A stretch of 64,000 bases of DNA from NCBI GenBank assembly GCA_015227615.1, contig JAALGZ010000032.1, forward strand, positions 124,001-188,000. The letters are read 5' to 3'. The stretch comes from Labyrinthula sp. Ha. Lineage: Eukaryota; Sar; Bigyra; Labyrinthulida; Labyrinthulaceae. The translations under genes and the position numbers were made by a program. This document shows, piece by piece, positions 23,446-33,601 of this stretch; positions within the stretch are counted from its first letter, which is position 1, and each line of letters begins with the position of its first letter. Under the pieces are notes generated by a model that was not told where the DNA came from, did not search any database, and saw only the letters and a program-made list of their open reading frames with translations.

Positions 23446-25701
23446 CAGTGATGCTCAAATTTTTTCTGTGGATTTTGTGGGTTTCCACTTTTCCGTGGAT
23501 TTCTGTGGGGACGCTAAAGTTTGAGGGGAAAATGGTGGGAGCTCGGCAAGACTGGGAAACCCCGAACATCCCCGGGACCACTCGCAAATTGCCCAACATA
23601 TCGTTGCTTTTTTCTGCACAAACTGCACCTTATTCTCAAGAGTTATATAGGTCAGAAGCTTAAGTTAGGGCTAAATTTTTACACAGTAATATGTATTTAT
23701 ATAAAGAAAAGATAAAACTTATTAATAACCCTTAAATCTTAAGCTTCGTCATTGCTATGCACCTCTTTATCACAAGAACAAACTCCCTCAAGTCTCAGAT
23801 CTTCTCTTTCTTCTTCATCATTCTGTTCCTCCATCTGTTCCGCTTCTTCCTTATCATCGAAACCTGGAATTCGCTTTTTAATAGAAAAATGAATGCTGCA
23901 ATCCATCAACTCATCTTGATTCATCTTCAAAAAAGCAAGTCTGTTTAAAGTTGCACTCATCATCCTATTTCTGTTGTCAATAAAAATTAGCTTGCACTGG
24001 GTAAACAATCTTTCTACACTGCACGAAGTCGTCGGGATGAAGCACACATCTGCGAAGGTGCTCTTCTTTTTGCTTTTTCTTAACTGATAAGCGATCTCTG
24101 CAAGGATAGAATCACCAGGTGGAGTCTTCGCTTCTTCTTCAGAAGAATCTGTTTCTAACCTGGACAAAGCTACTAGTTCTTTTTCATCAAGTTTATCTTC
24201 TTCTTCCCAATAAACTTTAAACACCCCTGTTTCAAAATACCAAACTCAACCAAAATATTTACTTCATCTTCTTAATACTTCAACAAAGATTCATTATTAT
24301 TGACATCTCTTAAGAGATTTGTAGCAGCTTTCTTCCCATCTCCAAAGTTAAACTTTGAATTTTGAAGAGCAACTGTGTAGTGGTCATAGGTAGCAAGAAA
24401 GTTAACAGGTTTTTGCAGAGTTCTTGTTTCACGCTGTCCCAGAATAAGATCTTTAACTCCATCATCTTTAATTTGCGCACAGAACATCCAAATGTCAAGG
24501 TACCTTTTCATCATATGAAATTTTCCACTCCAACGCGTTACATTTGGAAGAATAACTACTTTATCGGTAAAATTTCTAAGAACTGCTGTTCATTTCTTTG
24601 ACTTCTAGATCTTCCGAAAAAGCAACTGCATTTTGTCTATAGCTTCGGATAACTCTGGTTGAGATTTAATATATGCTCTAACACCTAGAGCCACACGATG
24701 GCTAAGACAGCCCACAAACTCTGTTCCAAGATCTCTGCAAACTTTTTTGTTCGTATTTGTATTGTCGGCAACAATTGCAACCAGTAATGATTCATCAAGA
24801 CCAAACTTAATCATCAAATTCTTCAGGAAAGGAACAGTGTCACTTGCTCTCTGGGTTTCTTTTTCTAAAGGAAGTACTCCAAGAAGGCGAGACGTCATCA
24901 TCTTCTTCTTGTCAATGCATAAGTAGACACCATGAAAATTGTAACTTTGGTGAGCCCAGCCATCAATAACTAAACAAAATAATTCTGCATCCACTTCTTC
25001 TTTGACTTTCTCTTTAAAAATGTATTCCATGTGCTTCATATAAATTCTTATCGTGTTCTCATTAATGAGGTCATTCGCATTCTTTATATTCTTAAACTCT
25101 TCGCTTCTCAACAAACTCAAGGGAATGTTCTACCTTAGGAAAAAGCTCAATATATATTCATTGTAAACATCAGATTTTTCAAAGTTCTTAAACTCCAGAA
25201 TGTCTTTGTTTTTTCTTCTACGCTTTCTTGCATGTTCTTCTTTTAGTCTGTCAATAGTTTCTGGGTCCACTTGCATTTTTAGGTGTTCCATGAGACCAGT
25301 AAAACCTTTTTTACTCCACCAAGTCATCTCTCTTGGGCAATGTCTGCAAGGAAGCTTCAATATGTGCTCTTTCGTTGTTAATTCGACATTTTCAATTTTA
25401 AAATTCTGTTTAATTATTGCAAAAAGGATTGGATCTCGTCTCGAAGAGTCTTCGTGGATGAGTTCGGAGGAAGAATTTGTCAAATCAATGCTCATGTTAA
25501 TCGAAAGTTGTGGTTTTATACTCTTATTTTAACGGTTTCACAATGACCGGATTGGATATAAAAGAAAAAAATATGGAAAAATTATGGGCTCCTGGCAACA
25601 ATAAAATCCGTAACTGCCCACTAATACTATTTTATGAGGGCATATGGAGGTCGGACTGAGGATATCGGTTTTTAGTGGGCAGAATCACTTGAACATCACT
25701 G
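23446..25701 (-). mobile_element. hAT superfamily DNA transposon, 2,256 bp, inactivated
   Basis: The ends are terminal inverted repeats: left CAGTGATGCTCAA (23446-23458) and right, on the other strand, CAGTGATGTTCAA (25701 back to 25689), 12 of 13 identical with weaker similarity beyond. An 8-bp target duplication flanks the element. Inside is a minus-strand transposase with hAT hallmarks. The transposase frame holds several in-frame stops and one frameshift, so this copy cannot move by itself. The nearly matching target duplication and well-preserved residues suggest fairly recent insertion. The left subterminal region (about 23465-23620) is notably GC-richer than its surroundings. Confidence 0.9.
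23739..25495 (-). pseudogene. hAT transposase (broken)
   Basis: Read on the minus strand from 25495. A BED-type zinc finger comes first (CRHC then GLMEHLKMQ). It is followed by NIPLSLL, the RNase H-like catalytic core with DGWAHQSYNFHGV, then ADNTNTNKK and GCLSHRVALG (the conserved Asp and Cys-x-x-His region). NVTRWSGKFHMMKRY comes next, and finally the hAT C-terminal dimerisation segment TTSCSVERLFTQCKL with NRMMSATLNRLAFLKMNQD. In-frame stops occur at 25130-25132 (TAG, just before NIPLSLL), 24605-24607 (TAG), a TGA about 15 nt on, and 24272-24274 (TAA). A frameshift falls between 24272 and 24224. An acidic tail, unusual for the family, ends the protein. Confidence 0.88.
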
Positions 25702-25709
25702 CGTAAGAC
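25702..25709. repeat. Right 8-bp target-site duplication of the hAT element
   Basis: CGTAAGAC, 7 of 8 identical to the left copy at 23438-23445. Confidence 0.85.
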
Positions 25710-28539
25710 CAACCATTTAGTGTCCCCTGAAATGTTAAGAATATATAGATCACACCAGCACATGAAAATAAATAAGTGCGCTGCATTTGGGTAGCATCTA
25801 CGTTAGGTTTTATATCCTGGAAAGTTAGTTATTGCATTGAATGCTGTGCACAGAGTTCTTCAAGGTCAGAGACTCTATAGCGAGAAAATTATTTATGTCT
25901 CAAAGGTACTTAGAGGTTAGGCGATGGTGCCAATTCTAAACCATAATATATTCTCACTTTTTGGCCGTGAAATAAAGCCACTTTCTGGCAATGTTCGTTT
26001 CCAAATTTATTGCATATATCATTTCAGTAAACGTATAGACGCAAAACTCATGAATAATAATCTCTTCTAACTCATTAAAGCAGAGATCCATGCTGAAAAG
26101 TAATGTTATCGGGACCCAATTAATATTCCTCTGAACTAGAAGCCCAGTGAAGCTACCTTGATATACACTAGACCGCTGAATCTGATCTTTGTATTATAAT
26201 CTGACTCTCTGAAACAACTGAAGGTATCCTGTGTAATTGTATTTTTTTAAGTATTTGCTAGGTAGCATTTTGCATGGTTGGTTTGATATTTCTAGATAAT
26301 TTAGGCTCTCTAAAAATCCGTAAATTCTCTGTTGAAGCTCAGGTTTGTATAATTCCAACGAAAATTCTTTAGCTTAAAACAAAACAAGTTTATTTCTTGT
26401 ACCATAAAGATTGCTTCTCCACAAAAAAGAAATCAGGCAAAAGTTACCAAAACTTGTTACCCATATACTAAAGAGAATTTTAGTTTGTATATCTAGAAGT
26501 TAATATAGAAATATTTGTTTTTTCTATACGGTGTTCCAATAAGAATCTAAGCTGGATGTTGAAACGATCGTATGGTTACAAAAATATCTAAAAATTAGAA
26601 AAAAAGAAAAAGATAAAATTGTTTTCCATGTTATAATAATTTAATTGCTCAGCCAAGAGAATCAACATAACCTGAAAATTGTATTTTCTTGAGTCATGCC
26701 CATGGACTGTTGCTACTGGAGCATAAGGTAAGCGTAAGACAATTTAGCAGGACCAATAATATAGAAAAAAGATGCTTTATTACTCTTGTTAATGTTTTCA
26801 TGGTATTATTTAATATTTATCTAGCTGATGCAATACAAATCATGTTAGCTGTAAATTTGTAGATGGTTTCTGAGCAAGAATTTCCAACTCCTTGAGTTCC
26901 TAGAGCTGCGGTTAAGATGGGGTACTTTTCTTAAGCTATAACAAGTTTCTATCATAATTGTCTAAGTCATAGGCATAGATATCCAGCGCATATCATTCAC
27001 ATATTGACCTTAGTGAAATCATGGCTTCTGCGTAACATTTTCGAAAGTTTAGGTATTTTCAAATGATTCTGAAAGGGTTCGTGTCTTTGCCCTTCCATCT
27101 TATTCTACGTTTTAACACAAATTTGATTCTGCGATGAATTAGTTTATAAGTTTAGTGTGATCTTAAATGTATTATTTCTTGAAGAATTTTAAGGGATTTG
27201 TTATACTGGTGGGCTGGAAACGTAGTTAGGGGGTAGAAATATCGTTTGGAAACATCACTAAATACTCATAACCGAGTTACTAAATATTTATAATCATGAT
27301 TCTAATGAACTCCCACTTATGAATTTTTTTCTCTAAAAATATATACATCAATTGCATCCTGAGCAACCAAACTCTTCTTGACAGTTATATGAGCCAATAG
27401 GCTTAAGTTTTCGCTCGCGTCTTTGATTTACTCATTAAGGCTAACATAAGCTTTTCAGAAACATGTTTTAATAATAGAACTTAAAAAAAATATTAAATAT
27501 TGAATCATATAATAACATTAAAGAGATTTGTACACATATTGATCAAGAAAATTAAGTTTAACCTAGGGATTGTTGAGAGCGTTAATCGGGCTCGGGTTTT
27601 TTGACCCCGTAATCAGACACTCCTCGCGATGTCATTCGTCAGTTCGATTTAACCAAATTTTTTTCATCATACTTCGTCTGAATAGTCGATGCGCAGAACA
27701 ATAATTTTCAATACTTAGACAAAAAATAGAGGGGGCTGGGAACAAAGTTAAGTGTACTAGAAGGTACAAAACAAATATTAATAGTTAAAAAACAATAAAA
27801 TGTGAAGTCGCCTGACCCTAGCCTAGCGGGGGGCCTTTCATGCTCCCCACGTCTTTAAAAATAGCCCCCATGACTCGGTCCTCCATCCCCACTCGGCACT
27901 CGATGAAGATGAGGATGAACTTATTTTTTTATTCCATTGCTTGAACGCAGAAACATTAAAATATGTGTGGAAGTTAATAAATAAATATATGAACTGACAT
28001 AATTAGAAGTTTAAGACTAATAATTTTGAAAAATAAAATCCAGGAGATTTAGATTTTTGCTAAAATTAAAATTTAAAACTCAAAAGGGTTCATACTCTAA
28101 TCTAGGTGCAAGTTTTCTTTTCCAAACTTGTTTTCTTTATTCATTTTTTCCGTTGGTTTTTAATTTCAGATTTGTTGGTTTGTTTTTTTCAAAAAAAAAA
28201 TTGGGAAATTAAAAATTCGGCCAATGAGATTTAGGAGTATTTGACTTCGTAGTCAAAAAACCTCATCCCACTCTAATCCTTGGTACTCCAAAGTAACCAA
28301 AGAAAAGATTATACTGAGTTAAAAGTTTTATTTCAACTGAGGTATATTAGTTCTTTTATATTTTTTGTTTATGATTCTAGATAGTTTTATGTCTATCTTA
28401 GATATAACCTGAAAGGTTTCTTAAACTCTTCACAAATAAACTCAAACTGTTCCAATTTATAACCAATTGTAAATATCCCAAAATTATACGCGATTTGAAC
28501 GTTCACAAATTGCGTTGAAAAGGGACAAAACTACATAAA
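25710..28539. other. Gene-poor region with a GC-rich island
   Basis: AT-rich with no supported gene. Two GC-rich pulses stand out at about 27565-27650 and 27800-27920, including runs GCGGGGGGCC and ATAGCCCCCA. They resemble the GC-rich subterminal part of the hAT element in composition only; no terminal repeats were found. The last 70 bases are the upstream region of the JMJD8-like gene. Confidence 0.5.
28475..28484 (+). promoter_or_regulatory. ATCCCAAAAT element upstream of the JMJD8-like gene
   Basis: Gene-oriented variant of TGCCCAAAAT (8 of 10), 55 nt before the ATG. Confidence 0.35.
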
Positions 28540-29571
28540 ATGAAAACACCTCAGCAGTTGGTCTGCCTGATTTCCTTCCTGATCTCCTTTATTAATGGTG
28601 AATGTGACTTTTTAGAGATAGATGGATCAAGTTTGGATTCAGATACTTTCGAAATAAAATATATGAATACATATACTCCAATTAAGATAAGTAATGCAAT
28701 GACGAGTACAGAACATGGAGAAACGAAACCTTGGAAAGCTTTCAATGACTGGAAATTTAGTAACTTACGAACTTCTTTTCCTGAAGATACCCTATTCAGA
28801 GTTGGACCTGGACCTTATCCTGACAAGGAAATGACAATGTCAGATTTTCTTCGTTTATCAAAGACTAAAGGAAGTAAGGAAGCTTTAAATATTTTTCAAT
28901 ATGGTCAGGTTCCCACTTCATGGAGCCTATGGGCGCATCGATTTTCGTGTGTTGAATCTATAGCTCATTTTATTCCCTCCTCAAGGCCACTGCACGAAAA
29001 TTTGACAACTGTTTGTAAAGATATTTTGGGAAGAGTTGAAGTTCCTGCATTTATTGCAGGTAGAACTAACGATATTTTTCCTCCCAGAGGTGTGATAACA
29101 CATTCAGGTTTATTAATTGGATTTGAGAACTCAGGAATTGATTTTCACAAGCATCAGGATGCAATTAACATGTTATTCTCTGGTAAGAAAAGATGGTTTA
29201 TGAAGGTTTTAAAAAACACAACTACGCAAGAGCAAACTTTCTGCGACCAAAAAACATTTACTGTGAATGATGATCCATTAGTTCGAGCAGTTTGTGAAAG
29301 CTTTCAACAACAGAAAATAGGCACATTTGCAAACTGGTTAAAAACTGACCAAAAAACCGAAGAAGATGAAGATAATGTTAGAATGTTAACATGTGAGCAA
29401 AAAGAAGGTGAAATCATTTTTATCCCTGGGGAGTTTGCTCATGCAGTATATAACATTAAGCCTTCTGTGGCAATGCAGATGCAATGGAATAGATTGGATT
29501 GGAGATCACTTGAAGTTCGAGAGATCCTGCAAGAAGCACTGTTAGAAGCACTAAATCCAAATAGGGATTAA
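28540..29571 (+). CDS. JMJD8-like JmjC/cupin protein, secretory pathway
   Basis: 343 residues. An N-terminal signal peptide (about 1-20, hydrophobic LVCLISFLISF followed by ING/EC) points to the ER lumen or secretion. The cupin/JmjC core is in the C-terminal half: DFHKHQDAINMLFSGKKRWF at 201-220 and GEIIFIPGEFAHAVYN at 290-305. This pattern resembles human JMJD8 (FHxH followed by GRKRWFLY, then a distal His). Candidate metal ligands are H203, H205 and H301; the canonical HxD is not present in the usual spacing, so dioxygenase activity is uncertain. No KDEL-type retention signal is seen at the C-terminus, which ends NPNRD. It lies 219 nt upstream of the Cbf5 gene on the same strand, each with its own leader. 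Confidence 0.8.
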   Translation: MKTPQQLVCLISFLISFINGECDFLEIDGSSLDSDTFEIKYMNTYTPIKISNAMTSTEHGETKPWKAFNDWKFSNLRTSFPEDTLFRVGPGPYPDKEMTMSDFLRLSKTKGSKEALNIFQYGQVPTSWSLWAHRFSCVESIAHFIPSSRPLHENLTTVCKDILGRVEVPAFIAGRTNDIFPPRGVITHSGLLIGFENSGIDFHKHQDAINMLFSGKKRWFMKVLKNTTTQEQTFCDQKTFTVNDDPLVRAVCESFQQQKIGTFANWLKTDQKTEEDEDNVRMLTCEQKEGEIIFIPGEFAHAVYNIKPSVAMQMQWNRLDWRSLEVREILQEALLEALNPNRD

Positions 29572-29790
29572 TAATTTATTTTTTGCAAATAGACATATGT
29601 TCTTGTTGGTTTAACTTTGTTCTTAGTTTCTATTGTACTGAGTAACAGTCTTTCTCTTTTCTTCAACCACAGTAATCCAACATTCAGATTCTGTGTTTAG
29701 AACTGCTTATACGTTGGTTGTCTTCTAATTACAGAAGCTATTTCCGTGAATTAATCCACTAAAAAAAGAATTCTGAAGATATATAGAAAA

Positions 29791-31194
29791 ATGCAAACCA
29801 TTGGAGAGCAACAAGTAAAAGGAGAGTTTGCAATCAAACCTTCCACAGATACTCCTACATTAAACACATCAAATTGGCCAATCCTTTTAAAAGACTATGA
29901 TAAACTGAATATCAGAACAAACCACTTTACACCAATTCCACACGGAACCTCACCTCTCAACAGATCTCTTTCAGAGTATTTAAAGTATGGTTTTATTAAC
30001 CTTGATAAACCTGCAAATCCATCTTCTCATGAAGTTGTTGCTTGGATTAAACGCATTCTTAAAGTGGAAAAAACTGGTCATTCCGGAACCCTGGACCCTA
30101 AAGTTACAGGGTGTTTAATTGTGTGTCTTGAAAGAGCTACTAGACTTGTAAAATCTCAACAATCTGCTGGAAAGGAATATGTTGCAATTTTAAAACTTCA
30201 TTCATTAAAAAAATCAAATGGCGAAAAAATTACCAAGAAGGATATTAAACTAGCCGTTGAGCAACTTCAAGGGAAATTATTTCAGCGGCCACCTGTTATT
30301 TCAGCCGTTAAGAGAGAATTGAGAGTTCGTAGAATTTATGATTCGAAGTTATTGGAGTTTGATGAGGAAGAAGGTGTTGCTGTTCTGTGGATGAGCTGTG
30401 AAGCTGGAACTTATGTTCGAACATATTGTATTCACATGGGCCTTCTTCTTGGTGTTGGAGGGCACATGCTTGAACTGCGAAGGGTTAGATCAGGCCACTT
30501 GGGAGAAACCGAGGAGGATGGTCTTGTTACCTTACATGATGTTCTTGATGCAGCATATTTGAGGGATGCTGAAGGTGATGAAGCTATGATCCGAAGGGTT
30601 GTACGTCCATTAGAGTGCCTCCTGACTAAGCATAAAAAGGTAGTGGTTAAGGACAGTTGTGTTAATGCGATATGCTATGGAGCTAAGTTGATGATTCCTG
30701 GCTTACTTAGATACTCAGATGGCATATCTGAAAATGAAGAAATTGTCATGATGACAACTAAAGGAGAAGCCATCGCGCTTGGAATAGCAGAAATGAGTAC
30801 AGTTACGATGTCTAGTGTTGATCATGGGGTAGTTGCTCGGATTAAGAGAGTTATTATGGATAGAGATTTATACCCTAGAAAGTGGGGATTAGGCCCAATT
30901 GCGCAGAAAAAGAAAGCGCTCGTTAAGGAAGGCTTATTAGATAAATATGGGAAGAAAAATGAGAAAACTCCAGTTGATTGGAGACAGAGCTATTTGGAAG
31001 AACTTAATAAAAGAAGGGAAGAGATTAGAAAAAAGTTTGCTGAGGAACTAGATGGTGAACAAGTAAATGGAGAAGGTATTGTAGACGTTGTGATGAAAGA
31101 GAAGAAGGCAAAAAAAGCGAAGAAGGAAAAGAAGAAGAGAAAAAAAGAAAAGGAAGGCAACGGAGATGCGAAGAAAAAGGCGAAAACAGGATAA
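29791..31194 (+). CDS. CBF5: H/ACA rRNA pseudouridine synthase, dyskerin/Cbf5
   Basis: 467 residues, near the length of yeast Cbf5. The N-terminal dyskerin-like domain is at about 28-75 and the TruB catalytic domain follows. [14 protein letters not shown] carries the catalytic Asp at 102. Further motifs are [13 protein letters not shown] and the [13 protein letters not shown] segment. A PUA domain spans about 275-350. The tail is Lys-rich with KKE-type repeats ([18 protein letters not shown]), typical of nucleolar Cbf5. It isomerises uridine to pseudouridine in rRNA guided by H/ACA snoRNAs. The stop is only 3 nt from the stop of the convergent GRASP gene. No TGCCCAAAAT element was seen upstream. 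Confidence 0.97.
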   Translation: MQTIGEQQVKGEFAIKPSTDTPTLNTSNWPILLKDYDKLNIRTNHFTPIPHGTSPLNRSLSEYLKYGFINLDKPANPSSHEVVAWIKRILKVEKTGHSGTLDPKVTGCLIVCLERATRLVKSQQSAGKEYVAILKLHSLKKSNGEKITKKDIKLAVEQLQGKLFQRPPVISAVKRELRVRRIYDSKLLEFDEEEGVAVLWMSCEAGTYVRTYCIHMGLLLGVGGHMLELRRVRSGHLGETEEDGLVTLHDVLDAAYLRDAEGDEAMIRRVVRPLECLLTKHKKVVVKDSCVNAICYGAKLMIPGLLRYSDGISENEEIVMMTTKGEAIALGIAEMSTVTMSSVDHGVVARIKRVIMDRDLYPRKWGLGPIAQKKKALVKEGLLDKYGKKNEKTPVDWRQSYLEELNKRREEIRKKFAEELDGEQVNGEGIVDVVMKEKKAKKAKKEKKKRKKEKEGNGDAKKKAKTG

Positions 31195-31197
31195 TAT

Positions 31198-32145
31198 TTA
31201 TTTTGACGGTGGTTCTATTTGAGCCGGTGCAGCTTCCATTCCAGGAACATTTTCAACTTCTTCTTCTTTCCTAGGTTTAGGCTTTGGGATAAATCTCTCT
31301 TTTGCTACGATAAAACTCTCTTTGTCTGTTTTTCCTATTGTCAAACAACTCTTTTCAGGGATTCTATGCAATAATCCCTGACCCAATGAACAACCTAAGA
31401 CCCCCTCTCCTCGTTTTGGTTCTGGAGGTTTCGTTTCATCTTCGTATTCTATTATTTCATACCATTCATATTTTGGACGAAGTCTCACATTGCGCACTTC
31501 ATCCGTTTCAGTATTAAAAACAAACACTTCAAGAGTAATAAGAGCACAATCTTTCAGTGTCTCCGCAAATTTAGGTAAACCAACAAAAGGCCAATATCTT
31601 GTTCCTATTATAAAATCATGATCAGATTTTAAGAAAGCTTTATCTGCAGGTGAATTATTTTTCACGTTCATTACATGTAAAACGTTGGAATGAAAATCTG
31701 CAATATTTATGTCTACTAGAGAAATAGTTATTCCCAATAATCCTTTTCCTCCCCAGTTAGAATTAGGTGTACAATTTATATAACGATACTGCTTGTTTTT
31801 TAAGTTGAAAATCTTCATTTCCAGTTCTTGATCTTTTTTAGATTTTGTTTCATTAATTAAGATTTGATTCGAAACTTCGGTTCCGAGAGGAACATGGTTA
31901 ACTTCAACGATGATGTCAATGAACAAAACAACAAGGTCCTTCAATGGAGAATTCTTTTGAATCTCCATAACTCTCAGGCCAGAGACGCTCTCTATTATTG
32001 GTTCTGTAGTGTCACTCAATTTTTTTTCATCTTCTACAGAAAGATTCGTGATTTCAGGTAGAACAGATTCCTCTTTTGTATTGACTGGAGGTATGACTTC
32101 AACAGATATTCCAGATTCATTTTGAGTTCTTGTTTCTTCGGCCAT
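31198..32145 (-). CDS. Golgi reassembly stacking protein (GRASP55/65 family)
   Basis: With the start at the MAEETRTQ methionine the protein has 315 residues; an upstream in-frame ATG at 32190 would add 15. I prefer the shorter start because the promoter-like decamer TGCCCAAAAT lies inside the longer version, 25 nt before 32145. Two atypical PDZ domains of the GRASP region are clear. The first has GLRVMEIQKNSP and TPNSNWGGKGLLG. The second has VLHVMNVKNNSPADKA, DFIIGTRYWPF and GVLGCSLGQGLLHRIP. GRASPs tether Golgi membranes and act in unconventional secretion. There is no Gly at position 2, so the N-myristoylation used by animal GRASPs is absent. About 50 residues precede PDZ1, whereas animal GRASPs begin almost directly with it. 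Confidence 0.92.
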   Translation of the reverse strand: MAEETRTQNESGISVEVIPPVNTKEESVLPEITNLSVEDEKKLSDTTEPIIESVSGLRVMEIQKNSPLKDLVVLFIDIIVEVNHVPLGTEVSNQILINETKSKKDQELEMKIFNLKNKQYRYINCTPNSNWGGKGLLGITISLVDINIADFHSNVLHVMNVKNNSPADKAFLKSDHDFIIGTRYWPFVGLPKFAETLKDCALITLEVFVFNTETDEVRNVRLRPKYEWYEIIEYEDETKPPEPKRGEGVLGCSLGQGLLHRIPEKSCLTIGKTDKESFIVAKERFIPKPKPRKEEEVENVPGMEAAPAQIEPPSK

Positions 32146-32170
32146 TTTGGATATTTTTCCAATTGGATAC

Positions 32171-32180
32171 ATTTTGGGCA
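32171..32180 (-). promoter_or_regulatory. TGCCCAAAAT element upstream of the GRASP gene
   Basis: Exact decamer in gene orientation, 25 nt before the preferred GRASP start, identical to the one before pyrophosphatase. Its position helps decide the GRASP start. Confidence 0.45.
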
Positions 32181-33475
32181 GTATTTTCACTTTGTGTATT
32201 TATTACAAAGTTTGTTTGAATTAAGAGAAGAAACGAAGTCATAAAAGAGAATTACTTGTGGTCGAAATCTATATGATAAATTGTCATACATTTCACACAC
32301 ACGAAACTTGTGATCTCATTAGTCGAATTATTTTGGAGTTTAAATTCAGAAGAAAGACATTTTACTTGTCGTTATATTAATTATACTTGTTTAAGTGCAT
32401 GGAAGAAAAATGTGCCAAAGATGCTTAAAGCCGAAAATTTATTTGCTTTCTATGTATGGAGAAGGATGAGATCATTTTTTCCTTGGTCAATGCTTAGAAT
32501 CATTCCAGTTGACTCAAGTTTAACGTTTGCTGGAAACACCAAGCAGAATGCTTGTTTGCTAAGTGTAAACTGAGATTACGAGAAAAAGGCTGCTATTGAA
32601 GGCGAAAATTACCTTTGAAATAAGTTAATAAACTTAGTTCTAACAAAATTTAAACAGATTTTAACGGCTGCGGTTTCTAGTTCTGAAAAGGCGAGCATAT
32701 GGGTGCTATTAGTGAACCCAAAGAAAATTAATTTAAAGCAGTGAAGAGATTTTCACAAGGCGAAAGTCAAGAGATTGATATTCAATTTTTTCCACTTAGT
32801 GAAAAATTTTAAGATTCTTTAAAATAGGAAGGGAATCTTTACCTATTAGGTTTTGAAGGCGCCAATTCATCTAACAGATTCTTCACTTACAAAAAAAAAA
32901 CACAATGAAAAAAATAGAAAGAGGTTTTTATTTTCTATAAAATATGAAAAATATGATATGAAGAAAAGGACAAATTAATATTGCCTAAAGAGAATCGGGG
33001 AAAATAAAAATAAAACTGATAAAAATAATTTCATCTTTGTTTGGGTGACTTCTTGTTTTAAAGAATCTATCAAATTAAAAGATCAGATTGTACACCTTGT
33101 TAGAACGCTTTTGAAAACTAATAAACTTAGTATACTAGTCGAGGTAAAAATCCTCTTCTATTATAAAGAATTTGCAATGGGATAAAAGAACCCCCTCTTC
33201 CCCCCGAAAGTTATTAAAGCCTTTTTTTTGTGTGTTTTGCGCCAATTGCTTCAAGATGTTAAGAGCGCGTATCCTCCATTAGTTTTACAGCTCAAATAAA
33301 TTAACTAATACATATTGAAAAAAATTTTAAAAGCTCTTAAACAAGCCAAGTATCTTAAAAATGGTGCCGTACTCCCTCAGAATTATCTATTTCTTTTTAG
33401 GAGAGTATATTTTCCAAACTTCGGTTCTTATGGAATAAAAAATTCCAAACTGCTAATGTACCAGCCTTACTTGTA

Positions 33476-33601
33476 ACCAGGCTTGCCCTGAAGTAACTTC
33501 CAGGTGTAATAAAGAGTTTTCATCGGTTGCTTGGGGGGGTTTCACGACAGCTGTCATGTGAATTCCGCTTAAACATGACTTTTTTTCAGGCGAAGCCTGG
33601 T
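33476..33601. repeat. 126-bp foldback/MITE-like element
   Basis: The left end ACCAGGCTTGCCCTGAA (33476-33492) and the right end TTCAGGCGAAGCCTGGT (33585-33601) are inverted repeats with 15 of 17 identical. The right end is also a perfect small hairpin (CAGGC-GAA-GCCTG). No second copy was noticed in this window and no clear target duplication was seen. Confidence 0.4.

Noticed and set aside
23448-23715. Small plus-strand frames next to the hAT terminal repeat
   Set aside because: They lie in the GC-richer subterminal part of the transposon, overlap each other in two frames and show no motif.
25105-25132. Possible 18-nt intron at the first hAT transposase stop (GTAGAACATTCCCTTGAG)
   Set aside because: The sequence across the stop encodes NIPLSLL, conserved in hAT transposases, so a plain in-frame stop explains it better.
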